Shown: in pieces, positions 42,267-53,042 of the stretch | Position numbering within the stretch: the first letter of the stretch is position 1 | How the letters are laid out: the number at the start of each line of letters is the position of its first letter | DNA from: Candidatus Uhrbacteria bacterium | GTDB taxonomy: Bacteria; Patescibacteriota; Patescibacteriia; 2-12-FULL-60-25 | Direction: 5' to 3' | Length of the DNA stretch: 64,000 nucleotides | Assembly: GCA_016222815.1 (NCBI GenBank) | Contig: JACRQE010000005.1 | Location: 62,001-126,000, forward strand | Translations under genes and position numbers: made by a program | Notes under the pieces: generated by a model | Databases searched by the model: none | The model's input: only the letters and a program-made list of their open reading frames with translations | What the model was told of the DNA's origin: nothing

Positions 42267-43610
42267 ATGGCCTCTGCAATCTCCCAAGCGATCCGTCAGG
42301 TGTGTGAAGAAAAGAACCTGACTTACGAATCGGTGCTCGAAACCGTGGAAGCGGCGTTGGCCGCGGCTTTCCGCAAGGATTTCGGCAACAAGAACCAGAA
42401 CATCAAAGTCCAATTCGATCCTGAAGCTTACGACGGAGCCACAGCCGGCATCCGCGTCTTTGACGTCAAAGAAGTCGTGGCCGACATGGAACTGCCGGAA
42501 GACTATTTCGAACGGTTCGAAGCCGCGAACGTGGCTAAGCGCATGGAGGGCAAGAAACCTTTTGAGGCGGCGGTTCCGGCTCCAGTCGCGCCGACGGCCG
42601 AAAAAGCGGAAGGCGAAGAAGAGTTCGCGTTCAACCAGAAGACCATGATCATGCTGTCGGACGCGCGCGACCTCAAACCGGATGCCCAGCTGGCAGACGA
42701 AATCAAAGTCGAATTGAGCGTGCCCGCGGCTTTCGGCCGAATGGCGGCGCAGACAGCCAAGCAGGTCATCATGCAAAAACTGCGCGAAGCCGAACGCAAC
42801 GTCATTTTCAACGATTTCAAGGACCGCGAAGGCGAACTCATGAACGTGACCATCCAGCGCCGCGAAGGCCGGGTGGTGCTCATCGACCTGGGCCGTGCCA
42901 CGGGCGTGCTTTTGCCCGAGGACCAGATCGAGACCGAACGCTACTTCCCGGGGACGCGCATCAAAGCCATCCTGCGCGAAGTCAGCATGACGCCCAAAGG
43001 CCCGGAAATCCGGTTGTCCCGCTCTTCCCCAGGGCTTGTGGCCGCCATCTTCGCCCAGGAAATCCCGGAAGTGGCCAACGGCATGGTAGAGATAAAAAAC
43101 ATCGCCCGCGAAGCTGGTTCGCGCACCAAGGTCGCGGTCACGGCGCATGATGACGCCATCGACCCGATCGGTTCGTGCATCGGACAGCGCGGCACGCGCA
43201 TCCAGACCATCATCCGCGAGCTCGGCGGCGAGAAGGTGGATGTGATCCAATGGTCTGCGGACGAATCGGAATACATCTCCGCGGCTTTGAGCCCGGCCAA
43301 GGTGCTCTCGGTTTCGCTCAAGCAGGCAGACCATCTGGCTATCGTGAAAGTGCCGGCCGACCAGCTGTCGCTCGCCATCGGCAAGGGCGGACAGAACGTC
43401 AGGCTGGGCGCGAAACTCACCAATTGGAAGATCACGATCGCCGAGGAAAGCGGCAAGACCGTGGCTGATTCCGAAGTCGGCGAATTCGTCTCGGAAACTC
43501 CGGAGACGGCGCGGGAAGCGGACATAAAGGAAGTCTCGGCAGACTTGGACGGCGAACCGCTTGAAGGCGCTCAGACAAAGGCGAAAGAAGAGAGCGAAGA
43601 TAAAGCGTAA
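42267..43610 (+). CDS. nusA: Transcription termination/antitermination factor NusA
   Basis: N-terminal domain, S1, KH: IGSCIGQRGTRIQTIIRELGGEKVDVIQW, IGKGGQNVRLGAKLTNWKI. Confidence 0.96.
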   Translation: MASAISQAIRQVCEEKNLTYESVLETVEAALAAAFRKDFGNKNQNIKVQFDPEAYDGATAGIRVFDVKEVVADMELPEDYFERFEAANVAKRMEGKKPFEAAVPAPVAPTAEKAEGEEEFAFNQKTMIMLSDARDLKPDAQLADEIKVELSVPAAFGRMAAQTAKQVIMQKLREAERNVIFNDFKDREGELMNVTIQRREGRVVLIDLGRATGVLLPEDQIETERYFPGTRIKAILREVSMTPKGPEIRLSRSSPGLVAAIFAQEIPEVANGMVEIKNIAREAGSRTKVAVTAHDDAIDPIGSCIGQRGTRIQTIIRELGGEKVDVIQWSADESEYISAALSPAKVLSVSLKQADHLAIVKVPADQLSLAIGKGGQNVRLGAKLTNWKITIAEESGKTVADSEVGEFVSETPETAREADIKEVSADLDGEPLEGAQTKAKEESEDKA

Positions 43611-43612
43611 AT

Positions 43613-44377
43613 ATGACATCAATTTTCAACGCGATCATTCTACAACCGATACTGAACCTGCTCATATGGCTGTATAACGTCATCCCGGGAAACGATTTCG
43701 GTTTCGCCATCATCGCCCTGACGGTGATAGTGAAGCTCATCCTGTACCCGTTGTCGGTCCAGCAGATTAAACAGCAGAAAGCTTTGCAGGACCTCCAGCC
43801 GAAGATTGATGAGATTCGCGCCAGGCTCAAAGACGATAAGGACGCCCAGGCCAAGGAACTGATGGAGCTGTACAAACGTGAGAAGGTGAATCCGGCTTCG
43901 TCCTGTCTGCCGTTGCTCATCCAATTGCCGATCTTCATCGGCTTGTTCCAGGCGTTGCGCGACGGTTTGGCGTCTCACGGCCTGAATCTGCTGTATCCGT
44001 TCATCGCCAACCCGGGGACGATCAACAACATGTTCCTGGGTATCGTGGACTTGTCCAAACCGAACTACGTTTTGGCCGTGCTGTCCGGTTTGATCCAGTT
44101 CTGGCAGTCGTGGCAGATGTTCAGGAAGCCCAGCCCGACCACTCCTCCGCCGTCAGAGGTCAAAGATTCCACAGGCGCCAAGGACGAGTCCATGGCCGCC
44201 ATGATGAACAAGCAGATGATGTACGTGATGCCGGTCGTGACCGTGTTCATCGGCATATCGCTCCCGGGCGGCTTGACCCTGTATTGGCTGACCATGAGCC
44301 TTTTGACCGTTCTGCAGCAGGCGATTTTCCTGCGCAAGCCCCAACCGCCAAAAGTAGAGGCGCAACTGGTGAAATAA
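43613..44377 (+). CDS. yidC: Membrane protein insertase YidC/Oxa1
   Basis: FAIIALTVIVKLILYPLSVQQIKQQKALQDLQPKIDEI; PLLIQLPIFIGLFQALR. Confidence 0.93.
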   Translation: MTSIFNAIILQPILNLLIWLYNVIPGNDFGFAIIALTVIVKLILYPLSVQQIKQQKALQDLQPKIDEIRARLKDDKDAQAKELMELYKREKVNPASSCLPLLIQLPIFIGLFQALRDGLASHGLNLLYPFIANPGTINNMFLGIVDLSKPNYVLAVLSGLIQFWQSWQMFRKPSPTTPPPSEVKDSTGAKDESMAAMMNKQMMYVMPVVTVFIGISLPGGLTLYWLTMSLLTVLQQAIFLRKPQPPKVEAQLVK

Positions 44378-44379
44378 GC

Positions 44380-44467
44380 CGGTAAGATTCCCCGGTTGAA
44401 CCGTGGAATGACAATCGTCGTTATAAGAAAATACTGTCGTCCCCCGGCTTGACCGGGGGACCTTACC
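44380..44467. repeat. Family C repeat pair, inverted order
   Basis: ggtaagattccccggttgaaccgtggaatgaca...tgtcgtcccccggcttgaccgggggaccttacc. Confidence 0.85.
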
Positions 44468-44491
44468 TTTTATCCGGCTTACGGGGTAAGC

Positions 44492-44803
44492 TTGAGCCGT
44501 ATGAACCTCAATTCCAAAGCTTTGGTCGGCGTGCCGGTCAGGACCAAAGCCGGACAGCTGGTCGGAAAGCTCTCGAGCCTGGAGATAGACTCGGAAACAG
44601 GCAGGATTTCGTTACTGCGGGTTAGGGTCAGGGGCATGGTGCCCGGGCTCTTGGATGATGAGGCTTTTGTGGCTTGGTCGCAGGTCGTGTCCATGTCGGA
44701 GAAAGAGATCGTGGTCGTGGATGCATCGGTACCGGCTACGGCGAGATTGGCGAAAAGCGATTTTGCGGCACCGTCGGCCCATCTCAAAGAGCAATCGACT
44801 TGA
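44492..44803 (+). CDS. PRC-barrel domain-like protein
   Basis: SKALVGVPVRTKAGQLVGKLSSLEIDSETGRISLLRVRV. Confidence 0.65.
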   Translation: MSRMNLNSKALVGVPVRTKAGQLVGKLSSLEIDSETGRISLLRVRVRGMVPGLLDDEAFVAWSQVVSMSEKEIVVVDASVPATARLAKSDFAAPSAHLKEQST

Positions 44804-44805
44804 CT

Positions 44806-45750
44806 ATGGAAAGGCAACGGGAAGCGATTTTGAGGACGCTGTGCTTCCACGCGGCCTGGAGCCATGCCCCGACATTGCCGGAGTTGATGTTGACGCTGGA
44901 TGGAGGGGAAATCCAAAATTCGAATGTCGTCCTGAGTTTGTCGAAGGACCTTTCAGAACAAGATGTTTCGGAAGAAATAATTCAGCTTAAGCAAGAAGGA
45001 ATGGTGAGCGAAGAGGATGGCAGACTCGGCCTTGTCAAAGAATTGCCAGAAATAATCCAAAACATCCGCGAACGCGATATCTACCAACCGCGGAAGCGCC
45101 GTCGGGCGGTAAAAGTCGCTCGCTGGCTGGCGGCTTTGGGCGGCGTGCGGTTCGTGGCTTTGGCCAACACAACGGCTCTCGGGTCGGCCCGCGACCAGGG
45201 TGATCTGGATTTTTTTGTGGTGTCTAAAGCCGGGACGATTTGGTCCACGCGGTTGCTCGGCGTGGGACCGTTCAAGCTGGCAGGGCTTTTGCCGACTAAG
45301 GACCGTCGGCGCGATACGATATGCTTGTCGTATTTCATCGCCGATGACGCACTCGACCTGTCGCCGCACATGCTGACCCCGGACGACCCTTATTTCCGGT
45401 ATTGGTTCTTGTCGCTCATGCCGCTGTATGATGATGGGATAGGTCAGGAGATTTGGGAGAAGAATGCGGGTTTACGCCAGCGCCATCCTCTGGCGAGGCG
45501 TTGGAGCGTACCGCCGGACTTCTCTTTTAAGGCGGAGTACCGCGTACCGCGTGCTGCGTACCGCGTATTCGAAACCGTCGCTCGCCCTTTTCAGCGACGT
45601 TGGTTTCCGTCGATAATAAAACAGATGATGAACCTGGATACGCGTGTTATGGTAAACGACAAGGTCCTGAAATTTCACGTGGATGACAGGCGGGCGGAGT
45701 TCCGAGAAAAGTATAGAGATTTATGCAGGAAATACGGAATCGCATCCTGA
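44806..45750 (+). CDS. Nucleotidyltransferase-like protein
   Basis: ALANTTALGSARDQGDLDFFVVSKAGTIW (GSx..DxD-like); carries two repeat-derived inserts. Confidence 0.6.
   Translation: MERQREAILRTLCFHAAWSHAPTLPELMLTLDGGEIQNSNVVLSLSKDLSEQDVSEEIIQLKQEGMVSEEDGRLGLVKELPEIIQNIRERDIYQPRKRRRAVKVARWLAALGGVRFVALANTTALGSARDQGDLDFFVVSKAGTIWSTRLLGVGPFKLAGLLPTKDRRRDTICLSYFIADDALDLSPHMLTPDDPYFRYWFLSLMPLYDDGIGQEIWEKNAGLRQRHPLARRWSVPPDFSFKAEYRVPRAAYRVFETVARPFQRRWFPSIIKQMMNLDTRVMVNDKVLKFHVDDRRAEFREKYRDLCRKYGIAS
44925..44960. repeat. Family B half-repeat inside a CDS
   Basis: tgtcgtcctgagtttgtcgaaggacctttcagaac encodes VVLSLSKDLSE. Confidence 0.7.
45537..45567. repeat. Family D repeat inside a CDS
   Basis: gtaccgcgtaccgcgtgctgcgtaccgcgta encodes YRVPRAAYRV. 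Confidence 0.8.
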
Positions 45751-47054
45751 AACTTTTTAAGGCCATGGCCAACAGTGAACCGACGCGCGTCTTGTTCGAG
45801 ATTTTTTGGCGCGTCTCGATCCTTGCCCTACCTTGGCAGACGCGTTGGTTCGGCGAAGCAGAATTGGCTGGTTGGCCTTGGGAGCAAGGGCGTTGGGTTT
45901 TTTATGCGGCTTGGATACCGATGGCCGCGACGATAATCTTTGGATGGATGGATTCCTGTCGTGAGAATGAAACGAAGAAAGCCATAAGCAGGGGCGATAA
46001 GGTAATGGCTTGGGTAGCTGGTTTCATTTTCATATTTTCTTTCCTGACAGCGGCTTCGTACGTGGCTACGGCCCAATGGTTTGTCCAGGTCGGGTTGCTC
46101 GTCGTGTTTTGCCACATGCTCGGACGGATGAGTATCCCGGTTAAGAGCCTGACGATGTGGTTCGTGGTTTCGCTCCTTCCGCAGGCGGCTTTGGCTTATT
46201 GGCAATACGCAGTCCAACGCGTGGATTCCGTATCCTGGCTGGGCATCGCTTTCCAAAGCCCGAAGCAACTCGGCGTGTCGGTCGTGGAATTTGCGGATCA
46301 GCGTTATCTGCGGGCGTACGGCGGGATGCCGCATCCGAATATCTTGGGAGGTTGGTTGGCTGTTGGCGTTTTGGTCTGTTGGCAGGCGGCGTGGAAAGCG
46401 GCGCATAAATACGAAGCGTTCGCGTGGTCAGCGGCGTCGGCGATTTTGGGCGGTGCACTTCTGTTGACTTACAGCCGTTCGGCTTTTTTGGCCTTGGCTG
46501 TCGGTTTAGCCATTACCATAACGGCGATATTCGTGAAGAGGAAGGACGAGAGATTCAGCGTGCAGTTCGGGATTTTCGCCATGACGGTCATGCTCGCTTT
46601 CGCCGGAATCTTGGCGTTCACGCAGCGCGATGTGCTTTTGGCCAGAGCGGATTCCGGAAACCGGTTGGTTGAACAATCAGGAAGTGCACGTTGGCAAAGC
46701 TTGGTTGACGGCTGGCAGGTGTTCAAGTCGCGGCCGCTGCAGGGGAGCGGACCGAACGCAGAGTTAGCCCGCTTAGCGCGGTCGAGAATGGATACCGAGG
46801 TAAAGAAGCTCCGTCAGCCATTGGAATCACCGCATAATACATTCCTCCTGTTGCTGGTGAACTTCGGCGTATTGGGCGCCGTCGCATCAGCATGGACGCT
46901 GTGGCGATTCAGGAGGGCGTTGTTGCGTCGCTGGTGGATGCTGCCGCCGCTCGTTGTTTTGGCCAGCTTCGACCACTACGTATGGTCATATTGGAGCGGG
47001 ATGTGCCTTGTCGCGATGGTTTGGATAGCGTCTTTCGGATCACCAAAGGATTGA
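45723..47054 (+). CDS. O-antigen ligase/polymerase-like membrane protein
   Basis: Multi-TM; LLTYSRSAFLALAVGLAI; LQGSGPNAELARL...ESPHNTFLLLLVNFGVLG. Confidence 0.8.
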   Translation: MQEIRNRILKLFKAMANSEPTRVLFEIFWRVSILALPWQTRWFGEAELAGWPWEQGRWVFYAAWIPMAATIIFGWMDSCRENETKKAISRGDKVMAWVAGFIFIFSFLTAASYVATAQWFVQVGLLVVFCHMLGRMSIPVKSLTMWFVVSLLPQAALAYWQYAVQRVDSVSWLGIAFQSPKQLGVSVVEFADQRYLRAYGGMPHPNILGGWLAVGVLVCWQAAWKAAHKYEAFAWSAASAILGGALLLTYSRSAFLALAVGLAITITAIFVKRKDERFSVQFGIFAMTVMLAFAGILAFTQRDVLLARADSGNRLVEQSGSARWQSLVDGWQVFKSRPLQGSGPNAELARLARSRMDTEVKKLRQPLESPHNTFLLLLVNFGVLGAVASAWTLWRFRRALLRRWWMLPPLVVLASFDHYVWSYWSGMCLVAMVWIASFGSPKD

Positions 47055-47110
47055 CAAATCTGGCGGATGTGGTTATCTCTTGGCAGTACATTCAGAGCGG
47101 GGAGGAAACC

Positions 47111-47491
47111 ATGACGACGACCATCCCGCCGGACGGGAAGAGCGCTCAAATCGAAGCGGATGCCCAAGCTCCGCGCTTGAAGCCCGAGGAATACCCTCTT
47201 GCCGTGCTGTGGCAAGTCGATTATCGGGACGGCGTGCGCAAACGCGGGATCTGCCTGGTCCATTCACAGGCGGCGATGAACGGGCTGTATCGCTTGCTCG
47301 GGTTCGAACGAGCGGTGACCAAAGCACAAGTCAACCTGAAATTCATGCGGTGCGACAACTTGTCCATCTATCCGCGGTTGGAGAAGCTCTGCGATGAAGC
47401 AAACCACAATCGGCCGGACGTGGCGCAGGGCAACTATTGCTACGAATGCGGCAAGCTGACGCGGCTTGCCAGGATAGTGGAAGACGAATGA
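47111..47491 (+). CDS. Hypothetical protein (126 aa)
   Basis: MTTTIPPDGKSAQIEADAQ... with C-terminal CYECGKL; preceded by gggaggaaacc RBS. Confidence 0.6.
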   Translation: MTTTIPPDGKSAQIEADAQAPRLKPEEYPLAVLWQVDYRDGVRKRGICLVHSQAAMNGLYRLLGFERAVTKAQVNLKFMRCDNLSIYPRLEKLCDEANHNRPDVAQGNYCYECGKLTRLARIVEDE

Positions 47492-47545
47492 CGCTCCTAG
47501 CGTCCCGATGACCACCACGTTGCACGTGGCACTGTCGGGGCGCTG

Positions 47546-48091
47546 TTATTTTTTGCAGGTGAAGACGAACGCGGGCGGGACGTTCAAGGGCGTGAAGCCG
47601 GTATCCACATCGCGGAATATCTTTTTCAGTTCACCCAGAGTCGTGACCGAATATTGGAACATGACGTAACTCCCGTCGTCAGCGAGATGGTCGCGGATGA
47701 GGTTGAAGACGCGTTGGCGCTTGGCTTTGTCCATGGCCGCGAACGGGATGCCGGAGACGATGAAATCGTAGCGCTTGTCGTTGTCGCGCAGGAAATCCTC
47801 GACATCACCATGGTGGACGGCCACGCCAGGGAATTTGGTACGGCAGATTTGCCCGAGGTCGCGGTCGAATTCGATTAATTCCAGTTGGGATGGAGACGAT
47901 AGTTTTTTCAGGATCTGCTGGGTGATGGCGCCTTCTCCGGGACCGAGCTCCAAAACCCGCGCATGAGTCGGTATATCCCGGGTCATGAGCTTGGCCAAGG
48001 ACGGACCACTGGGCGCGACTGACCCGATGACAGCCGGATTTTTTACGAGTTTTTTGAGCCACCACAACATATGGCTGGGAGGATAGGGCAA
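47546..48091 (-). CDS. SAM-dependent methyltransferase (phospholipid/KsgA-like)
   Basis: ARVLELGPGEGAITQQIL...VHHGDVEDFL...YDFIVSGIPF. Confidence 0.8.
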   Translation of the reverse strand: MPYPPSHMLWWLKKLVKNPAVIGSVAPSGPSLAKLMTRDIPTHARVLELGPGEGAITQQILKKLSSPSQLELIEFDRDLGQICRTKFPGVAVHHGDVEDFLRDNDKRYDFIVSGIPFAAMDKAKRQRVFNLIRDHLADDGSYVMFQYSVTTLGELKKIFRDVDTGFTPLNVPPAFVFTCKK

Positions 48092-48186
48092 TAGGAGGGA
48101 AAAGACAAAGAAATGCGGATTTCGGCATGGGTTCGCGCTCTTGACGGATAAGCCGGAGCGTCGCTATAGTTAAGGCCGAACCGTAG

Positions 48187-48213
48187 ATAGCATTCATTAG
48201 GTCGGAGTGCTAA
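48187..48213 (+). promoter_or_regulatory. CIRCE operator upstream of groES
   Basis: ATAGCATTC-N9-GAGTGCTAA; left arm 7/9, right arm 9/9. Confidence 0.75.
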
Positions 48214-48262
48214 ATATGGTCAATTTTTATCAATAATCAGCATAAAAAACTAATCCAACACT

Positions 48263-48553
48263 ATGCAGTTACGTCCACTTGGTGACCGGGTGATCGTCAA
48301 ACCCGCGGCTAAAGAAGAAATGACCAAGGCAGGCATCCTTTTGCCTGATACGGTCGATAAGGAGCGTCCGGAACAAGGCGAAGTCATCGCCGTGGGACCG
48401 GGCAGGCTTTTGGAAAACGGCAACCGAGCCGCCATGTCGCTCAAGGTCGGGGATAAGGTAATGTTCAAGAAATATTCGCCGGACGAGATGAAACTTGATG
48501 GCGTGGAATACCTGGTCATCGCCGAAACCGACGTGATGGCGGTAATCGAATAA
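48263..48553 (+). CDS. groES: Co-chaperonin GroES
   Basis: MQLRPLGDRVIVKPAAKEEMTKAGILLPDT. Confidence 0.96.
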   Translation: MQLRPLGDRVIVKPAAKEEMTKAGILLPDTVDKERPEQGEVIAVGPGRLLENGNRAAMSLKVGDKVMFKKYSPDEMKLDGVEYLVIAETDVMAVIE

Positions 48554-48558
48554 TTTAA

Positions 48559-50199
<1,641 letters not shown>

Positions 50200-50206
50200 G
50201 GTGAAC

Positions 50207-50223
50207 GTACCTCGTACTGCGTA
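50207..50223. repeat. Family D repeat copy (intergenic)
   Basis: gtacctcgtactgcgta. Confidence 0.55.
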
Positions 50224-50236
50224 TAATTGAAGGAAA

Positions 50237-50268
50237 GGGCGGATCCGTTGACGGGCCGCCCTTTTTAG
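50237..50268 (+). terminator. Intrinsic terminator after groEL
   Basis: aagggcgg...ccgcccttttt. Confidence 0.75.
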
Positions 50269-50323
50269 GTGACAGAACCGTCCGTCCGTGCTACCATTCG
50301 GCCAGAATTATTAACCTATTACT

Positions 50324-50674
50324 ATGTCTGAAGAACTCAAAGCAACCGTCAAGCCGTCGTTCGACAAGAAGGACATCGAGGATAACAAGCTGGTCGCAGC
50401 GTTGGCCTATATCGTATTCTTCATCCCGCTCTTGGCGGCCAAGGATTCGAAGTTCGCTAAGGAGCACGCCAAGCAGGGCTTGGTTCTGCTCATCGCCTCG
50501 GTCATCATCTGGATCGCCGGTATGGTCATCCCGGTCATCGGCTGGTTCATCATCGGCCCGTTGGGTTCGATCGCGGTCCTGGTCATAGCTTTGATCGCCA
50601 TCATCAAGACGCTCCAGGGCGAGTTCTGGGAGATCCCGGTCATCGGCCAATACCGCAGCAACTTCAAATTCTAG
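50324..50674 (+). CDS. DUF4870-like small membrane protein
   Basis: KLVAALAYIVFFIPLLAAKDSKFAKEHAKQGLVLLIASVIIWI. Confidence 0.7.
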   Translation: MSEELKATVKPSFDKKDIEDNKLVAALAYIVFFIPLLAAKDSKFAKEHAKQGLVLLIASVIIWIAGMVIPVIGWFIIGPLGSIAVLVIALIAIIKTLQGEFWEIPVIGQYRSNFKF

Positions 50675-50683
50675 TTTTTTTCT

Positions 50684-50771
50684 TGTCGTCCTCCGGCTTG
50701 ACCACGCAGAACGTGGCGCAGCCGGGGGACCTCTGGCGGTAAGATCCCCCGGTTGAACCGTGGGATGACAG
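50684..50771. repeat. Family C repeat pair
   Basis: tgtcgtcctccggcttgacc...gccgggggacc...ggtaagatcccccggttgaaccgtgggatgaca. Confidence 0.8.
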
Positions 50772-50833
50772 AGGAAAAATGTTTGCTAAGAACCAGCACC
50801 CCGGGGTAACATCGGGGTGCTGTTGTTACCCAT

Positions 50834-51964
50834 ATGATCCAAGACCAGCTTAACCGCATCGCGGAATTGCGCGCCAAGACCGAAGAGGCCTGGCGGGTGT
50901 TGGAATTGGATGCGGTGCGCGAGGAGATCGCGGCTTTGGAGGTCGAGGCTTCGGCGCCGGATTTTTGGAGCGACCAGGAAAGGGCGCGGCGCGAATCGCA
51001 GAAACTCTCTGACCTGAAGAAAGACGTAGAAATGTGGTCGGGTCTGCGCGCCGATCTGATGGATCTGGGAGAGATGGCTGAATTGGCAAAGAGCGAAGGC
51101 GATGAATCTATTGAAAAGGATATCGAAAAACGGTTGAAGGAGCTGGAGGAACGGTATTCCAAACAGGAGTTCTCGATGCTTCTTGGCGGTCCGCACGATG
51201 CTTCGAGTTGCGTCCTGTCCATCCACGCCGGAGCCGGAGGGACCGATGCGCAGGACTGGGCCGAGATGCTGATGCGCATGTACTTCCGCTATGCCGAGCG
51301 CAAAGGCTTCAAGGTCCGTTTGGTTGACGAAAGCCGCGGGACTGAAGCGGGAATAAAGTCGGCGACGTTTTTCATGGAAGGGCGATACGCTTACGGCTAC
51401 TTGAAAGGTGAGGCTGGCGTTCATCGTCTGGTTCGTCTTTCGCCGTTCAACGCAGATAGTTTGCGCCAGACGTCGTTTGCGTTAGTTGAGGTTATCCCGG
51501 AGGTTGATGAAGACGTGAGTATTGAGATTAAACCCGAAGATTTGCGCATCGATACATTCACGTCCGGCGGCAAGGGCGGGCAATCCGTCAACACCACATA
51601 TTCGGCCGTGCGCATCGTGCACATCCCGACCGGCATCATCGTGTCGTGCCAGAACGAACGGTCACAGACGCAGAATCGCGAGAACGCCATGAAGGTGTTG
51701 AAGTCGCGTCTGCTTTTGTTGAAAGAAGAAGCTTTGCAGAAAGAAAAGAAAGAACTCCGCGGCGAATACCACAGCGCAGAATGGGGGAGCCAGATTCGTT
51801 CATACGTCCTTCATCCGTACCACATGGTCAAAGACTTGCGCACCGGACACGAGACTTCGGACACGGACGCAGTGCTGGATGGGGATTTGGACGGCTTCGT
51901 GGAAGCGGAGCTAAGGCAGGGCATCAAGCCGGGGGATTTCAGGGAAGAGTTGAATAAGGAATAA
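50834..51964 (+). CDS. prfB: Peptide chain release factor 2
   Basis: LVRLSPFNADSLRQTSFA (SPF), SGGKGGQSVNTTYSAVRI (GGQ). Confidence 0.95.
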   Translation: MIQDQLNRIAELRAKTEEAWRVLELDAVREEIAALEVEASAPDFWSDQERARRESQKLSDLKKDVEMWSGLRADLMDLGEMAELAKSEGDESIEKDIEKRLKELEERYSKQEFSMLLGGPHDASSCVLSIHAGAGGTDAQDWAEMLMRMYFRYAERKGFKVRLVDESRGTEAGIKSATFFMEGRYAYGYLKGEAGVHRLVRLSPFNADSLRQTSFALVEVIPEVDEDVSIEIKPEDLRIDTFTSGGKGGQSVNTTYSAVRIVHIPTGIIVSCQNERSQTQNRENAMKVLKSRLLLLKEEALQKEKKELRGEYHSAEWGSQIRSYVLHPYHMVKDLRTGHETSDTDAVLDGDLDGFVEAELRQGIKPGDFREELNKE

Positions 51965-51967
51965 TGA

Positions 51968-52000
51968 AAAAGCGTCCCGATGTTCATCGGGGCGCTTTTG
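51968..52000. terminator. Intrinsic terminator
   Basis: aaaagcgtcccgatgttcatcggggcgctttt. Confidence 0.8.
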
Positions 52001-52022
52001 AGATTGGAGAGAGAGCGGAACG

Positions 52023-52391
52023 TCAGCGTTTGAGGCGGATGATGACCTCGAAGGGTGGACGATAGCTACCGCTCATCTTGAAGTCACCGCCGACGAAGAG
52101 ACGTAGGCCTTCGCGCTGGCAGTAGTCGAAGAGGAAGAGGGCGCCGTGCTGGAGTTCATCGCGCTCCGGAAAGTACTCACCCTTGTGAGGGGGTATGTCA
52201 TCACCGCGGAATTCACCGACCTCGATTTGCATCTTGCCTTGGCTGGCGGCTGTCTCCATTGCAGCCGGGACTTTGGCGATGATTTCTTCAGCCCAGGCGC
52301 GGCCTTCGGTCTCGAGTCGCTTGGCAGTCTTGGCTCGCGTCGCCGTGATATGTCTCCCCAGTCTCCTGTTCCACTCGTCTGCAAGGGACAT
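52023..52391 (-). CDS. Hypothetical protein (122 aa)
   Basis: MSLADEWNRRLGRHITATRAKTAKRLETEGRAWAEEI. Confidence 0.6.
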   Translation of the reverse strand: MSLADEWNRRLGRHITATRAKTAKRLETEGRAWAEEIIAKVPAAMETAASQGKMQIEVGEFRGDDIPPHKGEYFPERDELQHGALFLFDYCQREGLRLFVGGDFKMSGSYRPPFEVIIRLKR

Positions 52392-52526
52392 GATTAGCCT
52401 TCCTTTCCAGACAGGGTTTAACAATTATCGACTTGATAGTCAAGGCGTTGACAGCCGCTGTGTTTTTTGATATTAGGAATCCAACGTACTTTCACAGCAT
52501 ACCTAGGAGATGGACAGGAGATAGGC

Positions 52527-53042
52527 ATGTACAAAGCCCGAAAAATCAGTCTTGGCCTCCTCACTGTGTTGGCTTGCGCCGCTTGTGAGGAACGGAAGTA
52601 CTGCACCGACCACGAAGGCAAGGAGGTGGAGAGCGACTGCGAGCAAGCCGAAGAGAGGCGCTGCGTGGACAAGGACATGAACGTGGTCGAGGATGAGAAG
52701 TGCCTCAATGCCACGCCGCCCGCAGCATCGTCAGTCGCCGTTTTGGATGATGCCGGAGCGCCGGACGTGTCGCTGACCCCAAGCGAAGCGCGGTCAGGAG
52801 CACCGAGTCAGCCTGACGCTCCGCGCACGGTGCATGCCGGAGGCGGGGGAGGATTCTTCTTCTGGTATTTCGGCGGAGGCGGCGGATATGCTCCAGGCAG
52901 CCGGGCGACCGGCGGAAGTTTCCATCCGACACCCGGTCGGACGTATGTCTCGCGCGGCGTCGGCTTCGGCCACACCGGCGGGCGGACCATCTCGCGCGGC
53001 GGATTCGGCAACACCGGTTCCGGGCGCGCAGCTGGAGCTTGA
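52527..53042 (+). CDS. YgiB/DUF1190-like Gly-rich lipoprotein
   Basis: Lipobox-like LACAAC; C-terminal RTISRGGFGNTGSGR resembles YgiB; overlaps the downstream glutathionylspermidine synthase-like gene. Confidence 0.65.
   Translation: MYKARKISLGLLTVLACAACEERKYCTDHEGKEVESDCEQAEERRCVDKDMNVVEDEKCLNATPPAASSVAVLDDAGAPDVSLTPSEARSGAPSQPDAPRTVHAGGGGGFFFWYFGGGGGYAPGSRATGGSFHPTPGRTYVSRGVGFGHTGGRTISRGGFGNTGSGRAAGA

Noticed and set aside
46892-47110. Upstream extension of the 126-aa ORF overlapping the O-antigen ligase-like gene
   Set aside because: The overlap is out of frame with a conserved gene; a good RBS and ATG at 47111 fit better.
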